NCBI GenBank assembly: GCA_037043455.1
Contig: JAWPHD010010256.1
Span: 31,560 to 95,559 of the forward strand
Origin: Cyrtodaria siliqua
Lineage: Eukaryota > Mollusca > Bivalvia > Adapedonta > Hiatellidae
Direction: 5' to 3'
Length of the DNA: 64,000 nt
Shown: piece after piece, positions 12,385 to 23,688 of the stretch
How the letters are laid out: every line of letters starts with the position of its first letter
How positions within the stretch are numbered: the first letter of the stretch is position 1
Made by a program: the position numbers and the translations under genes
The notes under the pieces: generated by a model
Database searches by the model: none
Told to the model about the DNA's origin: nothing
Seen by the model: only the letters and a program-made list of their open reading frames with translations

Positions 12385-12690
12385 ACAATGCTTAGAGGTG
12401 AAGGATGTAAGGTACCCGTTCTGCAGCTCTAAAGCGCAAGGGCTTAGAGAAGAATGATGGAAATTCCCATTCTGAAGCTCTAAATTGCAAGGCATTAGAG
12501 ATGAATGATGAAAGATACCTGTTCTGCAGCTCTAAAGCGCAATGCCTTAGCATTAAAGGATGAAAGATACTCGTTCTGCAGCTCTAAAGCGCAATACCTT
12601 AGAGATGACGGATGAAAATGCCATTCTGCAGCTCTAAAGCGCAATGCCTTAAGAATAACGAATAAAGATACCCATTCTGCAGCTCTTTCT
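12385..12690. repeat. ~50-57-bp minisatellite inside the LTR-like element
   Basis: About six copies of a unit built on ttctgcagctctaaagcgca followed by a variable agag/gatgaa segment. The last copy runs straight into the right direct repeat. The internal region at 11716-12384 has no ORF or other feature that I recognise. Confidence 0.8.
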
Positions 12691-12691
12691 T

Positions 12692-13144
12692 AACGTCTCA
12701 CACCACAATTAATTTTCCATAGGGTCCCATTGTAATGTTTTTGTTCGTGGCATAGAGATAAAAAAGATTTTGCAACATGTATTTATGCTTAAATTCTTCA
12801 TTGATCCAATATCTGCATGCTATTAACTTTTAACGAATATTTACCAGATTGAACTTTTTTTAATTTCATGTTTGCGTGACACCTATCAACATTTAGACAA
12901 AAATACAACCCCGTGGAGATTAGACCCATGATGTGTAAAATGAGGCAGAATTAGCTAGAAATCTTATATCAACATGCATTTTTCTGGGATCTCTTCCTAA
13001 AATGCTGTAGATTTAGAACCTGGTAAAGATAAATCAATGTATCCTGTAAAATGTAGAAAAGCGAACTTGTTTTTTTTTATCTACCTCCTTCATCTGTAGG
13101 GCAGGAGTATTCAAGGGAGATAATAGTGGTGTGAGTCCTTAAGG
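12692..13144. repeat. Right 453-bp direct repeat
   Basis: A near-identical copy of 11264-11715, ending tgagtccttaagg directly against GGTGTAGATCTT, where the transposase reading frame resumes. Confidence 0.9.
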
Positions 13145-14216
13145 GTGTAGATCTTTCTGACCAGATGCTGGGCTACTACATGCCAAACCATCGATCAAAA
13201 AAGTGGTGGCGCCGACTGTTTTTTTATTTCCAGATGGCAAGTGCATTGAATGCCTACATTATCGCCAAGGATTCAAACCCTGAACATGTCAACAGAGAAT
13301 GGCCCCACTTTCAAGACTTCATTGAAGACTTAGCCATGGGCTTGATTGGGGATTACAGGACTGGTAAAGATGCTCCCATCCCAACTGACTTGACGCCAGC
13401 CAGACGTCATACGATGGAGAAGCTATTCCAGAAAAGTGTGTGTGGAATGCCGAGCCAGTGCCAACGCTGGTAAGAGAGCAGGCACCTCCCAGTTTGCCTG
13501 TGTACAGTGCAATGTGCCAGTACACCAATACTGTTTCCCTGATCACATAACAAGAGCAAATAATGTGTAAATTGTGACAGGAAGTATAAATGACGTCGAT
13601 TTCGAGGGAAAAAAGGCAAAAAAAGAACAAAAAAAAGTTAAAATAAATGTAAATAAACTGTATAATGATGTAAATATTTCTTATTATGTATTCAACAAGA
13701 CAGCATCAACTCTCAGTTACAAGTTTGAAACTTTTATTTGATAACAAACAACGTTTTTTTTCAATGTGTGTATTCGGTAAATGCTATCTTCGACTCCAGT
13801 TCTGAAATGAAAAAAATACTGATGTGAGTAATTTTATAAAAAACAGTATAACTTTGGAAGTGCCCTATGGATTTTATTGTGGGCTATCAGAGAAAATGTG
13901 AATACTTCTTACAGAAAATTAGACTGAATGTAAGGTAGGACATTTTTTTATGACCGATTCGCATGCTCCCCTATGTTTGTTGTGTTCATTGAATTCGTTG
14001 CTGCATGAATATTGCTTCTAAACTTACATCATTGTGTAGGGAATTTAAATACCTACATAATGATATATAGTTTTGTTAATTTATTTTTATAATTGACCAA
14101 GTAAACCACATTTTACTAACTTCACTGAAATTAATTTTCTGCAGCTGCAGAAACTGCAAAAATGCCCAGATTTAGGGGAATGTTTATAAAATTTCCTGCA
14201 GAATGAAATGGGTTAA

Positions 14217-14977
14217 GTAAAACAATCTGCATTTCTAGATATTTAATGGAAAGTAAAATTGAATTAAAGCACAAGTCAGAAGATGGCCTCTAGCCCATTT
14301 TAACTTGTTTGTAGTAGTTTTATTGATTTGTTTATTTATCTATTCTGATATTATTACTTTACGACTTTCCTTTCTTTCTTATTTCGTAGTAAGAATAAAG
14401 GTTCTTACAACAGAGGACAAGAGAGTGATGTTGAGGATGTATGTACATAGCCTATAATTATGTTATGCAATGTTTACACGTATACCGTTATCATAGTATA
14501 TTATGTAATCTCTCCATTTGCGAAAATACAATAAATAAACAAAATAATAAAAGTATAAATGGTAATTAACCCGGTTATGATTTATTTTTCCGGAATAAAC
14601 CAGAATCAAACTCGACGTATGTTACCAGACTGTTTCGCAACAAATACAATACCTAAATGGGTTTCTCTATACTAACTGGAATAAATAGTTTAAATAAAAA
14701 TAACCATTTGATCAAAATCAGTCTGTATTTTATGCCAACAAAGTTTACGGCATCATTTCGTATACATGTGTTATATTGTTAACGTAAAAAGAGCCATTTG
14801 ATCAAAATCTGCCTATATTTTGATACCGCTCATGTTCACAGCCTAATAGACAATTTCTTTTAAATGAGCAGAGACCGTTTACTATATATATCATGAAGGA
14901 AGTAAACTCGGACAAAATGAAAACACTTAATTAATGACACTTTTATTAATTAACTTCCTTGTCAGTCAAATTCTATT
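14217..14977. other. Spacer between the two piggyBac elements
   Basis: Mostly AT-rich non-coding DNA. A possible small exon is at about 14389-14438 (SKNKGSYNRGQESDVED in one frame) between TTTCGTAG and a GTATGT donor, but it is too short to trust. A phrase like catttgatcaaaatc repeats near 14706 and 14796. Confidence 0.35.
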
Positions 14978-14981
14978 TTAA

Positions 14982-17686
14982 CCCATTTCATCCGGATACG
15001 CGTGCGTGCGTATTAACCATTGCATTCGGGATACCCGTCCACGAGTAGTTTTCTACTTTCATTTTGAGTCCCTTTGTTGTCGAGTGCTACCTACGTCATA
15101 GCTTTTTCTGAATACACCAAAACGAGGCTCGAAGCATGCGCAGTTCGACAGGAAATATCTGGGAAGTTTAAAAACAAAGGAAAGTTGTTTCCGGGTTCAT
15201 TCTTGACGCAAAAAATTAAAATTTCAACTTTATTCAAGAATTGCGAACGCAAGAATGGCGAACGCATCGGAGAAAGGCAGTGATGGAGCGATATTGAGGG
15301 TGAGTTTGATGCCCAATATGATGCAGCTTTTGACAGTTTTGTCGGCAGAAATGTTGATTTAATCGTCTAGCACTCGACAGAATTGAACGTGGAGAGGACG
15401 ATGGTTTAATTGGGTTTTTCGTTTCGGACAACGAGTCTTCCGACGATGAAGATGATGATGACTTCGGATACATGTTGATTGGGAGAGTGAAAACTTCAAC
15501 CCTCGCGTTTCTGAGTCTTTCAAAGACGTTGGGGGTGCTAATATTCAGCACCCAGAAGAAGCTCAGCCCCTCCATTATTTCAAACCTTGTTTGGGTGGAT
15601 GAAATGTGGGATCATTTGGTGAGGGAGACCAACCTGTATGCCGAGCAGGAGAGGACGAGAAATCCACCGCCCCCATATGCACCAAATTGGATACCGGTTG
15701 ATGTACCAGCCATGAAAGCCTTCATTGGGCTAACATTCTGCATGGGAGTACTACGACTCCCTGCCAGAAATGATTACTGGAGGCAAAAGAAGAGAATGTT
15801 TCGGACCTCGTTCAATACCGTCATGCCGAGGGACCGTTTCAACTTGATCTGGCGCTACCTCCATCTCCACGACAATCAGGCACCAAGACCAGAACAACCA
15901 GACAAGCTTCTGAAGACCCGGTGGTACATGGACTACCTGAATGGCAAATTCAGTGAACTGTACATGCCTTATGGTCATGTCACAATTGATGAGAGCATGA
16001 TCAAGTTCAAGGGTCAACTTCCTTTTCGACAGTATTTACCAGCGAAGCCTATCAAGTGGGGTGTGAAAGTTTGGGCACTGGCAGAAAGTACGACTGGGTA
16101 TTTACACCGGTTCCAAATGTACACTGGGAAAGAAGGTGGCCAGGAAATGGGACTCACTCACCGTGTAATTACAGATCTACTTCAGCATCTGTAACACAAA
16201 AACATACGAGTGTTCATGGACAACTTCTACTCCAGCCCGGTCCTCTTCAAGGAACTTCTAATGCGGGGTATCTATGCCTGTGGCACCGTCAGAAGCAACC
16301 GCAAAAGCCTACCTGTGGCATTACTACCAAAGAATCTGCGGCTCGAGAAACATTACTACCAAGTGGCACAGTTGAATGATCTTACCTTCTGCTCTTGGAT
16401 GGACACCAAGGCTGTACTTACACTTTCAAATTTTCACGACCCTATCCATGTTGGAATCATCAATCGTCGCAGTGGACAGCAGGTACAGCAACCCGTGGAA
16501 GTGCCAAAGATGCTCGCAGACTACCAGGACCACATGAAAGGTGTAGATCTGATGGATCAGATGCTGGGTTACTACATGTTGAACCACAGATCGAGAAAAT
16601 GGTGGCGTCGCATCTTTCACTATCTACAGATGGCCAGCGCATATAACAGTTACGTCATCGCCCGTGACACCAACCCCGAGATTGTGAAAGATCAGTGGCC
16701 AGCGTTCCAGGATTATGTTGAAGACCTGGCAGAAGGGCTGATTGGAAATTACAGCACACACAGAGATGCTCCAATACAGAATCAGCCACGACCTGCCAGT
16801 GTACAGAAGTTTCAGAAACTTTTCGAGAAAAGGAAGACCTGTTCCGAATGTCGTCCTGTACGACCGGCTGAGAGGGCTGCAACAACCAATCAGGGTTGTG
16901 TCCATTGCAATGTTCCTGTGTGCCAGAAGTGTGAGTGTGTGCCAGCCACATTCAGGTTGCAAATTAGTTTTAACTGTAAGAACATAGTGACAGGCAACCG
17001 TTTTATAATAAAAAAACATAAAAGAAATTAATAAAATATGATAAAAAGTTTAAAAAAAACATACTTTTGGTGTAAATATACAGTATTTAGACATTTACAT
17101 TGCTGATATGACTATTTGACTTGGTGTACATATTACAACAAACAAGAAACTATGTTTATTTCATAATTTTATTTACATAGGGAACACGTATCTTGACATA
17201 CAAATATATTGATGAAATATCCGCAAATAAGTGAACAATTTTGCATTTTGAGTGATTTTACTAAAAAATTAATAACTTGTGATACATACCTCCTATTTGG
17301 ATAATTTTTGCACCAGTGTATAGTGCATGAAATTGTGAATGATTTATACGCTGGATTATAGCAGAAAATGTGAAGTCTTCATCAAAAAGAATTCTACTGA
17401 ATGTAAGGTAGGACTTTTTTTGTGACCCGGTTTGCATGAAAATCCTTGTTCAATGTTAGATAGTTGTTTTTATTTGCATGAAGTAGTTTATTATTTTATA
17501 TCACTTGACAGAGTATTTAAGGCTCTTTAAAATGGTATGCAGCTTTAAAAGATTACTTGAAGAATAAAGTTTTTACAGCAGTTTCAATGAGGGCACGGTC
17601 AACAAATTATTAGATGTTGCTGCTGGTGATAAAATGCTCAGATCTCCAGGAGTACCATTTCCACTTGGGTTCCAGAATGAAATGGG
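14982..17686 (+). mobile_element. piggyBac element 2, near full length
   Basis: TTAA at 14978-14981 and 17687-17690 flanks ends CCCATTTCATCCGG and ...TTCCAGAATGAAATGGG. Like element 1 it has an inner partial copy of the end (ccattgcattcgggataccc, about 15018). It is 2.7 kb long, points the same way as element 1 and is only 0.77 kb downstream. The transposase fills 15255-17031, and the 3' part shares gaatgtaaggtaggact with element 1. Confidence 0.92.
15255..17031 (+). pseudogene. piggyBac transposase 2 (PGBD-like), lightly damaged
   Basis: The acidic N terminus (DIEGEFDAQYDAAFDSF, later SDNESSDDEDDDDFG) needs at least two frameshifts to join the body. From 15600 the frame is long: RNPPPPYAPNWIPVDVPAM, then the DDE_Tnp_1_7 domain. 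The first catalytic Asp is in VTIDESMIKFKG (near 15985). A single in-frame TAA stop at 16192-16194 splits the body; the second Asp is in VFMDNFYSS (near 16218) and the third in MKGVDLMDQML (near 16545). A Cys-rich zinc-binding tail (CSEC...CVHC..PVCQKC) follows, as in the family. piggyBac transposases cut and paste at TTAA. All three acidic residues remain, so damage is recent, but this copy cannot make a full protein. Confidence 0.9.
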
Positions 17687-17690
17687 TTAA

Positions 17691-18139
17691 TAACATTATT
17701 TTAACACGATTCGCGTTTATTAATTTAATTCATAAGTTGATAAGCGAGAGTTTCTGATGTCACTTTAAGGAGTTGATGCTCTATTTTCAAAAATACGGTG
17801 TATATAAAAGGGCTCTGAAAAACTTGAAATAATCCCCAAAAGGTGTAACACACCCATTGATTGTTGCATTGAGTTGTGTGTGAATTAAAATTTAAATGCC
17901 ATGTTGTCATGCATATTTGGGCCCAAATTAAAAATGAATAACTTAGATTCTCATCACAAATGACATAATATATGCTGCCAAAAAATCCACAGAAAAATGG
18001 GGGTCATGTATCTTCTAAGAAAGAACTTGTCTCATGAATGAATGGTCCCTTTAAAAACATAAACACTGAGATGCCATAATATTGTATTCATACACTCATT
18101 TCCATATAAGCAAAATAAATTCAAAACTCACAATTTTAA
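17691..18139. other. Non-coding spacer
   Basis: AT-rich; no gene, repeat or splice signal recognised. Confidence 0.4.
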
Positions 18140-18690
18140 CATGGCAGTAGTCGCTACAAGTTTTCATTATATAACTCTATGTAAACAAAGATGGCCGCTG
18201 GCAGCCATGTTTAACGTCAAATCAAAACGATTTTCGACAAGGACCAACATCATGTCATGCTGATCATTTTAGAAAAAGTCCATGATATCAATATCACTTA
18301 TAGTTTTCAAGAAGTAGTCGCTACAAACTTGAATTTAAAAAATCTATTTTTAGCTTTGGTGGCCATCTTGGATTTCACATCAACATCAATTTTTGCTAGG
18401 ATCAACTAGACTTCATGGGCAACATTTCTGTAAAGTTTTATGAATATCCATCCAGTAGTTTCAGAGGAGTAGTCGCTACAAATAAAAGTTAACGGACAGA
18501 CGGATGACGGACGCCGCACCACGGCATAAGCTCTGCTGATCTCTGATCAGTAGAGCTAAAAACCTATTTTTAGATTTGGCGGCCATCTTGGATTTCACAT
18601 CAACATGAATTTTTGCTAGGATCAACTAGACTTCATGGGCAACATTTCTGTAAAGTTTCATGAAAATCCATTCAGTAGTTTCAGAGGAGT
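18140..18690. repeat. Partial copies of the 319-bp family with terminal hairpin
   Basis: About 1.3 units of the 1-2955 family, ending near 18560 with the same gacg-rich tail and agctctgctgatc hairpin. A further fragment (18561-18690) restarts at cctatttttagatttggcgg and is truncated after cagaggag. It shows that the tail travels with the unit. Confidence 0.88.
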
Positions 18691-18814
18691 TTTTCATATT
18701 GCTTGCAACAAATATTATTAAGAAATATTCATTGGATATTTGAAGCAGTGTAGGGTCTATGTTTTGATAAATCAGACTTGATGGGTGAGTTGTGCTACTG
18801 TATGATATATCCAA

Positions 18815-18896
18815 TGTATTTCCTTATTTTTATGTTTATGTTTCAAAAAAATAATTCGGAGGGAGGTCGAGAGAGAGAATGAGCTAGCCAATTCTT

Positions 18897-18960
<64 letters not shown>

Positions 18961-19205
18961 ACTCTGCATCTTCAAAAATAATTTTATAGTTCTATATTCC
19001 TCAATCTCTTCCATGGGCGAGAGGGAACAGTCTAACATATATCAAATGTATATTTCATTTTTGTTGTTGTTGTTTATGTTTTTAACAAAAAATCGAAGGG
19101 AGGTGGGGGGTGGTGGGTGGTGGAGAATGTGAAAAATCAGCTGGCAAATTCTTTCCCACTTCCACTCTACTCTTCAAAAATTTTTTTATAGTTTTACATT
19201 CCTCA
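18815..19205. repeat. Diverged tandem duplication around the C tract
   Basis: Two units of ~150-200 bp correspond: aaaaaaataattcggagggagg... to ...ttatagttctatattcctc (about 18845-19000) and aaaaaatcgaagggagg... to ...ttatagttttacattcctc (about 19087-19205). The second unit reads ttctttcccacttccactct where the first has the long C run. Confidence 0.7.
18898..18957. repeat. 60-base poly-C tract
   Basis: An uninterrupted run of 60 C between aattcttt and tccactctgc. On the minus strand it reads as poly-Gly, but that ORF is an artefact of the run. True length may differ because such tracts are poorly sequenced. Confidence 0.9.
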
Positions 19206-19208
19206 TTA

Positions 19209-19996
19209 CTATATATAGTAACACAGTAATAATGCTATATATAGCATCACCTGACATCTGGGACAGTACCAGTTATTACCTCAACTATATATTATATCAA
19301 CTATATTTCCTCTTTTTTTTTTTTTCGAATTGTGTCGAGTTAAAAAAAAAAAGACCCCACCCCTAGGGTAACATGATCTTATATAAAACTTAAGTATTGC
19401 TCTGAATACAAGAATTGATATTTTGCATGCAACACATTATATTTTTGTAACTAAAGCTTGTACTAATGTGACCCTGAGGTAATAACGGGTACTGTCCCAG
19501 ATGTCAGCAATCGGAACTGCCTCAACATTTTTGTTCAAAAATAATCTCGGAAAAGAATAGACAACATCTTGGATACTACTTTTTGATCACGTGGGGTCAG
19601 TCACGTGGAATAAACAATGGCGGCACCCATCGAACCATCATGGTGCTCCTTCATCCCGAAGAATGACGGGATTGACCGAGCCTTTACGATTGGCTAATCC
19701 GTTTGTTATGTTAACAAAACAATACGCAATTATTACAAAATATTTTTATATTTAACTATTTTAACTTAAACTGACATTAAAATGATAAGACTAATTTCAA
19801 AAGAGTATAACATTTAATAAATAATACAAATATGTTTAAAATCAATTCATTTCCGGGTCTATATTGCCGGGGCAAATCACCTAAACCCATCAAATCGACG
19901 TGTATCCTTGATGATGTACGGAAATGAATGAGTTTGCACGATTGAGATGTCAGGTGATGCTATATATAGCATTATTACATGTGTTACTATATATAG
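19209..19996. mobile_element. Nested inverted-repeat element, ~790 bp
   Basis: Outer arms: ctatatatagtaacac...catcacctgacatct at 19209-19259 against its complement at 19945-19996 (about 51 bp, nearly perfect). An inner pair overlaps it: ctgacatctgggacagtacc...acctca at 19251-19283 against 19475-19507 (33 bp, one mismatch). The arms also hold the self-complementary word gctatatatagc. No ORF is present. It resembles a MITE into which, or beside which, a second one inserted. Confidence 0.75.
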
Positions 19997-20583
19997 CAAC
20001 AAAAAAGGCCTGTTTTTCGTGTAATACAGGCATTATCTATGCGGTCATATTATACAAGCGCATGAAACGGCAGGCCAAAAATCCATATCAAGGGCCAAAA
20101 AAACATATGGCAGGCCAAAAATCCATATTAAATCTAGACTGCATTACATACATTTAGCATTAAAGTATAGATATTTGTTTTAATAATCGAACACCTAACC
20201 ACTCAAATTGTGCATCGACACGTGCATCAAACGACAACTGCGTCGGTTGAAAATAGCAGCCAGAATGCTCGCTACCCTGTCAAAATTACCATAGTGTACG
20301 AAAGAGATCGTCAGAAGAAGATACAAAGATGAGGATGGACATTAATGAAATTGTGGAACAATGAAAAACAAGAACGATTGTGTAAATCTAAATATGACAC
20401 GGAAAAAAAAAGTGTGACTGGCTTGGAGATTTTGAACGACTCGAGGAAAACCAACCTGAAGAACTAAATAAGCATTTAGAACTTTTTTTTTTAACCATTA
20501 GGAAAAAAGATGGATCAAGGGCAAAATTCATTTCTTTTTGAGTCTGTCATGCGATAATTTGGAATAGAAAGGAACCTACTGGC

Positions 20584-20638
20584 GTAGGTGTGCCTCTTTG
20601 TGACATTGGCCCTTTATAGCCTTATGAGGCACACCTAC
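20584..20638. repeat. Short hairpin
   Basis: gtaggtgtgcctc at 20584-20596 pairs with gaggcacacctac at 20626-20638 around a 29-bp loop. It may be the end of a degraded element. Confidence 0.6.
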
Positions 20639-20750
20639 CCCAGTTAATAACCTCTAAATATAGATATATATATATAATATGGAAAACTTAAAAATACTTA
20701 TTTATACCAGTAGTGTCCACAGGTGCAAGTTCTCCTTATTTCTTCTTTAG

Positions 20751-20934
20751 GATGGAGTCTTCACAACTTGTAAGAGACATCTGTACAAAAAAATGGGATT
20801 TACCCCACAAAAAACTCCCTGACATTCAGCAGCACTACCAAGAAATAGAGCAACTGTTATCTGACAATGCTGAATTGTATAGCAGAGTTGGCCATTTGGA
20901 GTATACAGTTAGTTCCATGTGGCATGAAATGGAG
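20751..20934 (+). CDS. Exon-like ORF of unknown family
   Basis: Between TTCTTCTTTAG and a GTACGT donor is an open stretch starting MESSQLVRDICTKKWDLPHK, with a helical middle (IQQHYQEIEQLLSDNAELY) and a weak heptad pattern. I do not recognise the family. It lies 60 bp upstream of the ParB-like relic and could be its first exon; the second copy of that relic at 28272 does not clearly have it. Confidence 0.4.
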
Positions 20935-20997
20935 GTACGTTCATTAAAAAAAAAAGATAGGTCCATATTGTAGCAGAATTCCAGATAAGACATATTA

Positions 20998-21680
20998 AAA
21001 GCAAGACGGAGAACATACTGATATTCTAAACAGAAAGCTCTTACAATGGTTAACGACGTGCGGGAGTAACTGTTAAATTCATCAATGGAATCAGATATTG
21101 ATATCCAGAACAAATTCTTAGGAAAATCCGAATACACAATTGACGTTGATAATTTGATCGAACCGAAATCTACTTGTAGAGATATTAACTCGGAACAAGT
21201 GTCCCGACTATGTGTAGAAATGTTTAAAAATGTAATGCTGCACCAATGGTTGTTTTGGCAATTAATCTATTCCATTTAATGCTGCACCAATGGTTGTTTT
21301 GGCATTTTAATGAAACGGCTGCGTCTGTTATTAGTAAACGGGTCTCTTCTTGCAAATTCACGGTGCTGGATGGGAACCACTGCCTTAGAGCCATGCAGAA
21401 GTCAAAGCTTATAAGTGGGGAGTATGTCAGCAGAAACGTAATGTCGCATTTATGTCAAGCTTACGACTGACGAAGGGTTAACGCTTGGCATTAACAATAA
21501 GACACAATGAAAATGTGTACATTATGACAGACTTTCAAAAAGCATGCCTTTTCCCAGGGTCTATCAATAAATGATCCTGTTTTTCAGAATGATTGTTAAA
21601 ACACCAGATGAAAACGACTTGACTGTCTCCATCACAGAATGTATACTATTTTGGATGCTACAACGTTAAGTTCTCATATT
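20998..21680 (+). pseudogene. ParB/sulfiredoxin-fold-like ORF, copy 1, frameshifted
   Basis: The reading can be pieced from several frames: MESDIDIQNKFLGKSEYTID, then IDVDNLIEPKSTCRDIN (the Arg-Asp-Ile that often opens a ParB domain), NAAPMVVLA, and LDGNHCLRAMQ, which matches the DGNHR signature of ParB/Srx-type folds. It continues with LTTDEGLTLG. A 44-bp repeat (two copies here, six in copy 2) breaks the frame after RLCVEMFKN. I assign the fold by motif only. The copy at 28272-29190 is about 90% alike by eye. Function is unknown. Confidence 0.45.
21230..21306. repeat. 44-bp repeat, about two copies
   Basis: Unit aatgctgcaccaatggttgt followed by tttggcaattaatctattcc-like sequence. Copy 2 of the locus has about six units at 28515-28776. 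Since 44 is not a multiple of three, each unit shifts the frame. Confidence 0.85.
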
Positions 21681-22194
21681 GATTGTTTAATCTTAATTCA
21701 CTTCGTTGGTCAATACACCGACTGACCGTTCCGAAGTGCGCATGTGCACAGACTGGGTCCGGTAAGAGTTTCCGTTACTGGATTGCGGGTAAAAACAAAA
21801 AGATCGAATGAAAAATGGCTTTTACATTTGCTGTGAAAAACTTTGCGAATAGCACTGGTTAAATAAACAGAACGTATGGATGTCTACAAAAGGACAAATA
21901 CTGCAAGTGTGAACCCCCTTTCAGGTGATTATCTGTTGATTTTTCACGACTGAAAACATTTCCATTGTGCAACGGAGGTGGGTGGGGTAATCACCAAAAA
22001 TACTTATTATGATTTGAAGTTTTAAGAAATCTCAGTTTATTTCAATATCTATATACTATATCATATCATGGTTCTTATCCTCTGGGATTCTTATTATAAT
22101 TACCCTGATCGTAAAGACTGTATTTATACATAGTTATTATTTAATAAGTTCCAGGCTTTTCACATTTCCTATTGTGAAGAAAAACTCTGAAAAT
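21681..22194. other. Non-coding spacer
   Basis: Nothing recognised. AT-rich with a pyrimidine-rich stretch before 22195 that could serve as a splice acceptor. Confidence 0.35.
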
Positions 22195-23204
22195 AGAGAG
22201 ATGAAAACCGCTGATTGGAAGGAAGAATTGCCACAAGTTATGGTCACCATCAAAGAGCTGCAGAGTTTGTAGCGTGCACTTCGTTGAAGGAGAGCCAACT
22301 CTACAGAACCCACTGCCTACGCTGAAGCTTGGGTATGATGGCTATGAAGATAGAGTAAAGCGAATTCGGTTTTTCAAGCCAGAAGATAAACTCCACTTTC
22401 CAATCATTGTCGAGGATGTCAGACGTGACCAACCACTGTATGAAACAGAAGACCCTCCAATGGAAAATACAATGCATGACAAACAGGGTCTTCCATTTGT
22501 GTGGATCTTGTGCCACGTATTGGGCCTTGTACAGACTCTTAAAATGTACCAGAATAGGATTGCTGCGCTCACAAAGGAAGTACTCACAAAGGAAGTAAGT
22601 GAACTAAAGGCACGAGTTCAGAAACTTAAATCAAAGAAATATATAGAAAGTTTGTTGACGACGGATGAAGATATGAATTTTCACACCGGATTAAATTCTA
22701 ACTCTATGTTCAACAAGCTACATGGATATATTGCATCACTTGTTAACAGATGCTGGAATGGTGTTCAAGAATGTTTGTAAATTTAGTAAAATACCTCGTC
22801 GTTTTGGACTTGGCCAAAAAATAACTTCAAAATGTGACTTCTTGTTAATGTTAATGAAATTAAGATTAGGACTTTCAAACAAGGATCTTGCAAAACGATT
22901 TGATATTTCTGAAACACTTTGTTCGCGAATATTCTTTGCTTGGCTTAGAGCCAGTACTTCTGTTCTAAGATGCCTAGTGTTCACACCAGATAAAGAAACA
23001 TGTATCGCTACAAAACTATTCAGAATACTACCTGATTTACATTCCATCATTGATTGCACTGAACTGTTTATAGGAACACTGAAGGATTTATATATGCAAA
23101 GTGCCACTTGGAGTGACTACAAGCATCATAATACAGTGAAGCTTTTAATTGTTTGCTCTCCGAACAGTTCAAACATTTCCGCTCAATTACTTAAGCAAGA
23201 ATGA
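22195..23204 (+). pseudogene. THAP zinc finger plus DDE_Tnp_4-like transposase, truncated
   Basis: The first part reads LWSPSKSCRVCSVHFVEGEP (22230-22290), a THAP-domain core with its Cys-x-x-His-Phe zinc ligands, and continues to FFKPEDK. A coiled coil follows (MYQNRIAALTKEVLTKEVSE, 22540-22640). After a frameshift near 22740 the second ORF has LMKLRLGLSNKDLAKRFDIS and SRIFFAWL, the helix-turn-helix before DDE_Tnp_4 domains, then IIDCTELFI (near 23050) with the first catalytic Asp and WSDYKHHNTVKLLIV. The remaining two catalytic residues are missing: the ORF stops at 23204. This architecture occurs in animal transposons of the Harbinger/IS4EU type. It is a dead fragment. Confidence 0.75.
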
Positions 23205-23688
23205 GATATTTGAACGAAACTTGCTGTCTATGTAGCTTATATTTGCCTTACTGACAAATCTTATCTTTCTTTACAGTCCTCATTTACTGTGCATGCATTT
23301 ATGTTTGTGATTGACATGTCATTCTATTTAGTCTGTATTGTACACTGTTTATATCATTTAAAGTCTTTAATATAAGAACTTCAACAACTTCATTATGTAA
23401 TTTGCTGTTATTTTGTAGAAATATCAGTAGTGTAATAGCATTTCAAATTGAAAACCTGGTTTTCGTGGAATATCCACGTTCTTTGTTAATGCTTATTTCT
23501 ACTCAACCTGGGCTAGAGGGCGTGAACGGTAGCAAGCATTTTTTACTATCATTCCTGAAAAATCTATCCTAGACTGCAATGTATATTTGTATTTATATTT
23601 TATTTATTTTTGGCAATTTTCAAAAAATTCCTTTAAACTCTTGATCTACTCGTTTGTTTTTCTTTTTTAACATTTTCCGCCGCCATAA
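23205..23688. other. Non-coding spacer
   Basis: AT-rich, no gene recognised; a polypyrimidine stretch and TTTCAG at about 23735-23741 could open the next exon. Confidence 0.35.

Larger units (their letters stand above)
11264..13144. mobile_element. 1.9-kb insertion bounded by 452-bp direct repeats (LTR-like)
   Basis: The insertion splits the piggyBac transposase between HM-K and GVDL, exactly where element 2 reads uninterrupted. Its two ends are near-identical direct repeats (11264-11715 and 12692-13144) around about 975 bp without an ORF. This is the form of a very short non-autonomous LTR retrotransposon (TRIM-like). Against that, the ends are not TG...CA, I see no tRNA primer site after the left repeat, and no target duplication is clear. 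Confidence 0.6.
10231..13570 (+). pseudogene. piggyBac transposase 1 (PGBD-like), defective
   Basis: The start is MDDRSDIASEGSDID with an acidic N terminus. A frameshift near 10470 leads into HPEEA..HHYFN, then RNPPPP-like QNPPPPFAPNWTPVDVPTM (10620-10675) and the DDE_Tnp_1_7 domain. About 80 codons after RNDYWR are deleted, removing the first catalytic Asp. The second Asp is in RLCFDNFYTS (near 10940). The ORF shifts frame near 10970 and is cut at 11263; it resumes at 13144 as GVDLSDQMLGYYMPNHRSKK with the third Asp. The Cys-rich C terminus (CVQCNVPVHQYC) lies in another frame and ends at 13570. It cannot be active. Confidence 0.85.
9945..14212 (+). mobile_element. piggyBac element 1, broken by a nested insertion
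   Basis: TTAA at 9941-9944 and 14213-14216 flanks an element whose ends are CCCATTTCATGCGGG and its imperfect complement ending ATGAAATGGG. TTAA duplication is diagnostic for piggyBac (and Kolobok), and the cargo is a piggyBac transposase. A second copy of the end, cccatttcattcgggatacg, lies 36 bp inside the left end (about 9979) next to the palindrome atacgaatatattcgtat. The 3' non-coding part matches that of element 2 (gaatgtaaggtaggac). The element would be about 2.4 kb without the insertion at 11264-13144. Confidence 0.9.

Noticed and set aside
16624..17019. Minus-strand ORFs over the piggyBac C terminus
   Set aside because: Antisense shadows of the transposase; no independent support.
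18772..19038. Minus-strand ORF with a poly-glycine run
   Set aside because: It exists only because a 60-base C tract reads as Gly codons; there is no domain or splice support.
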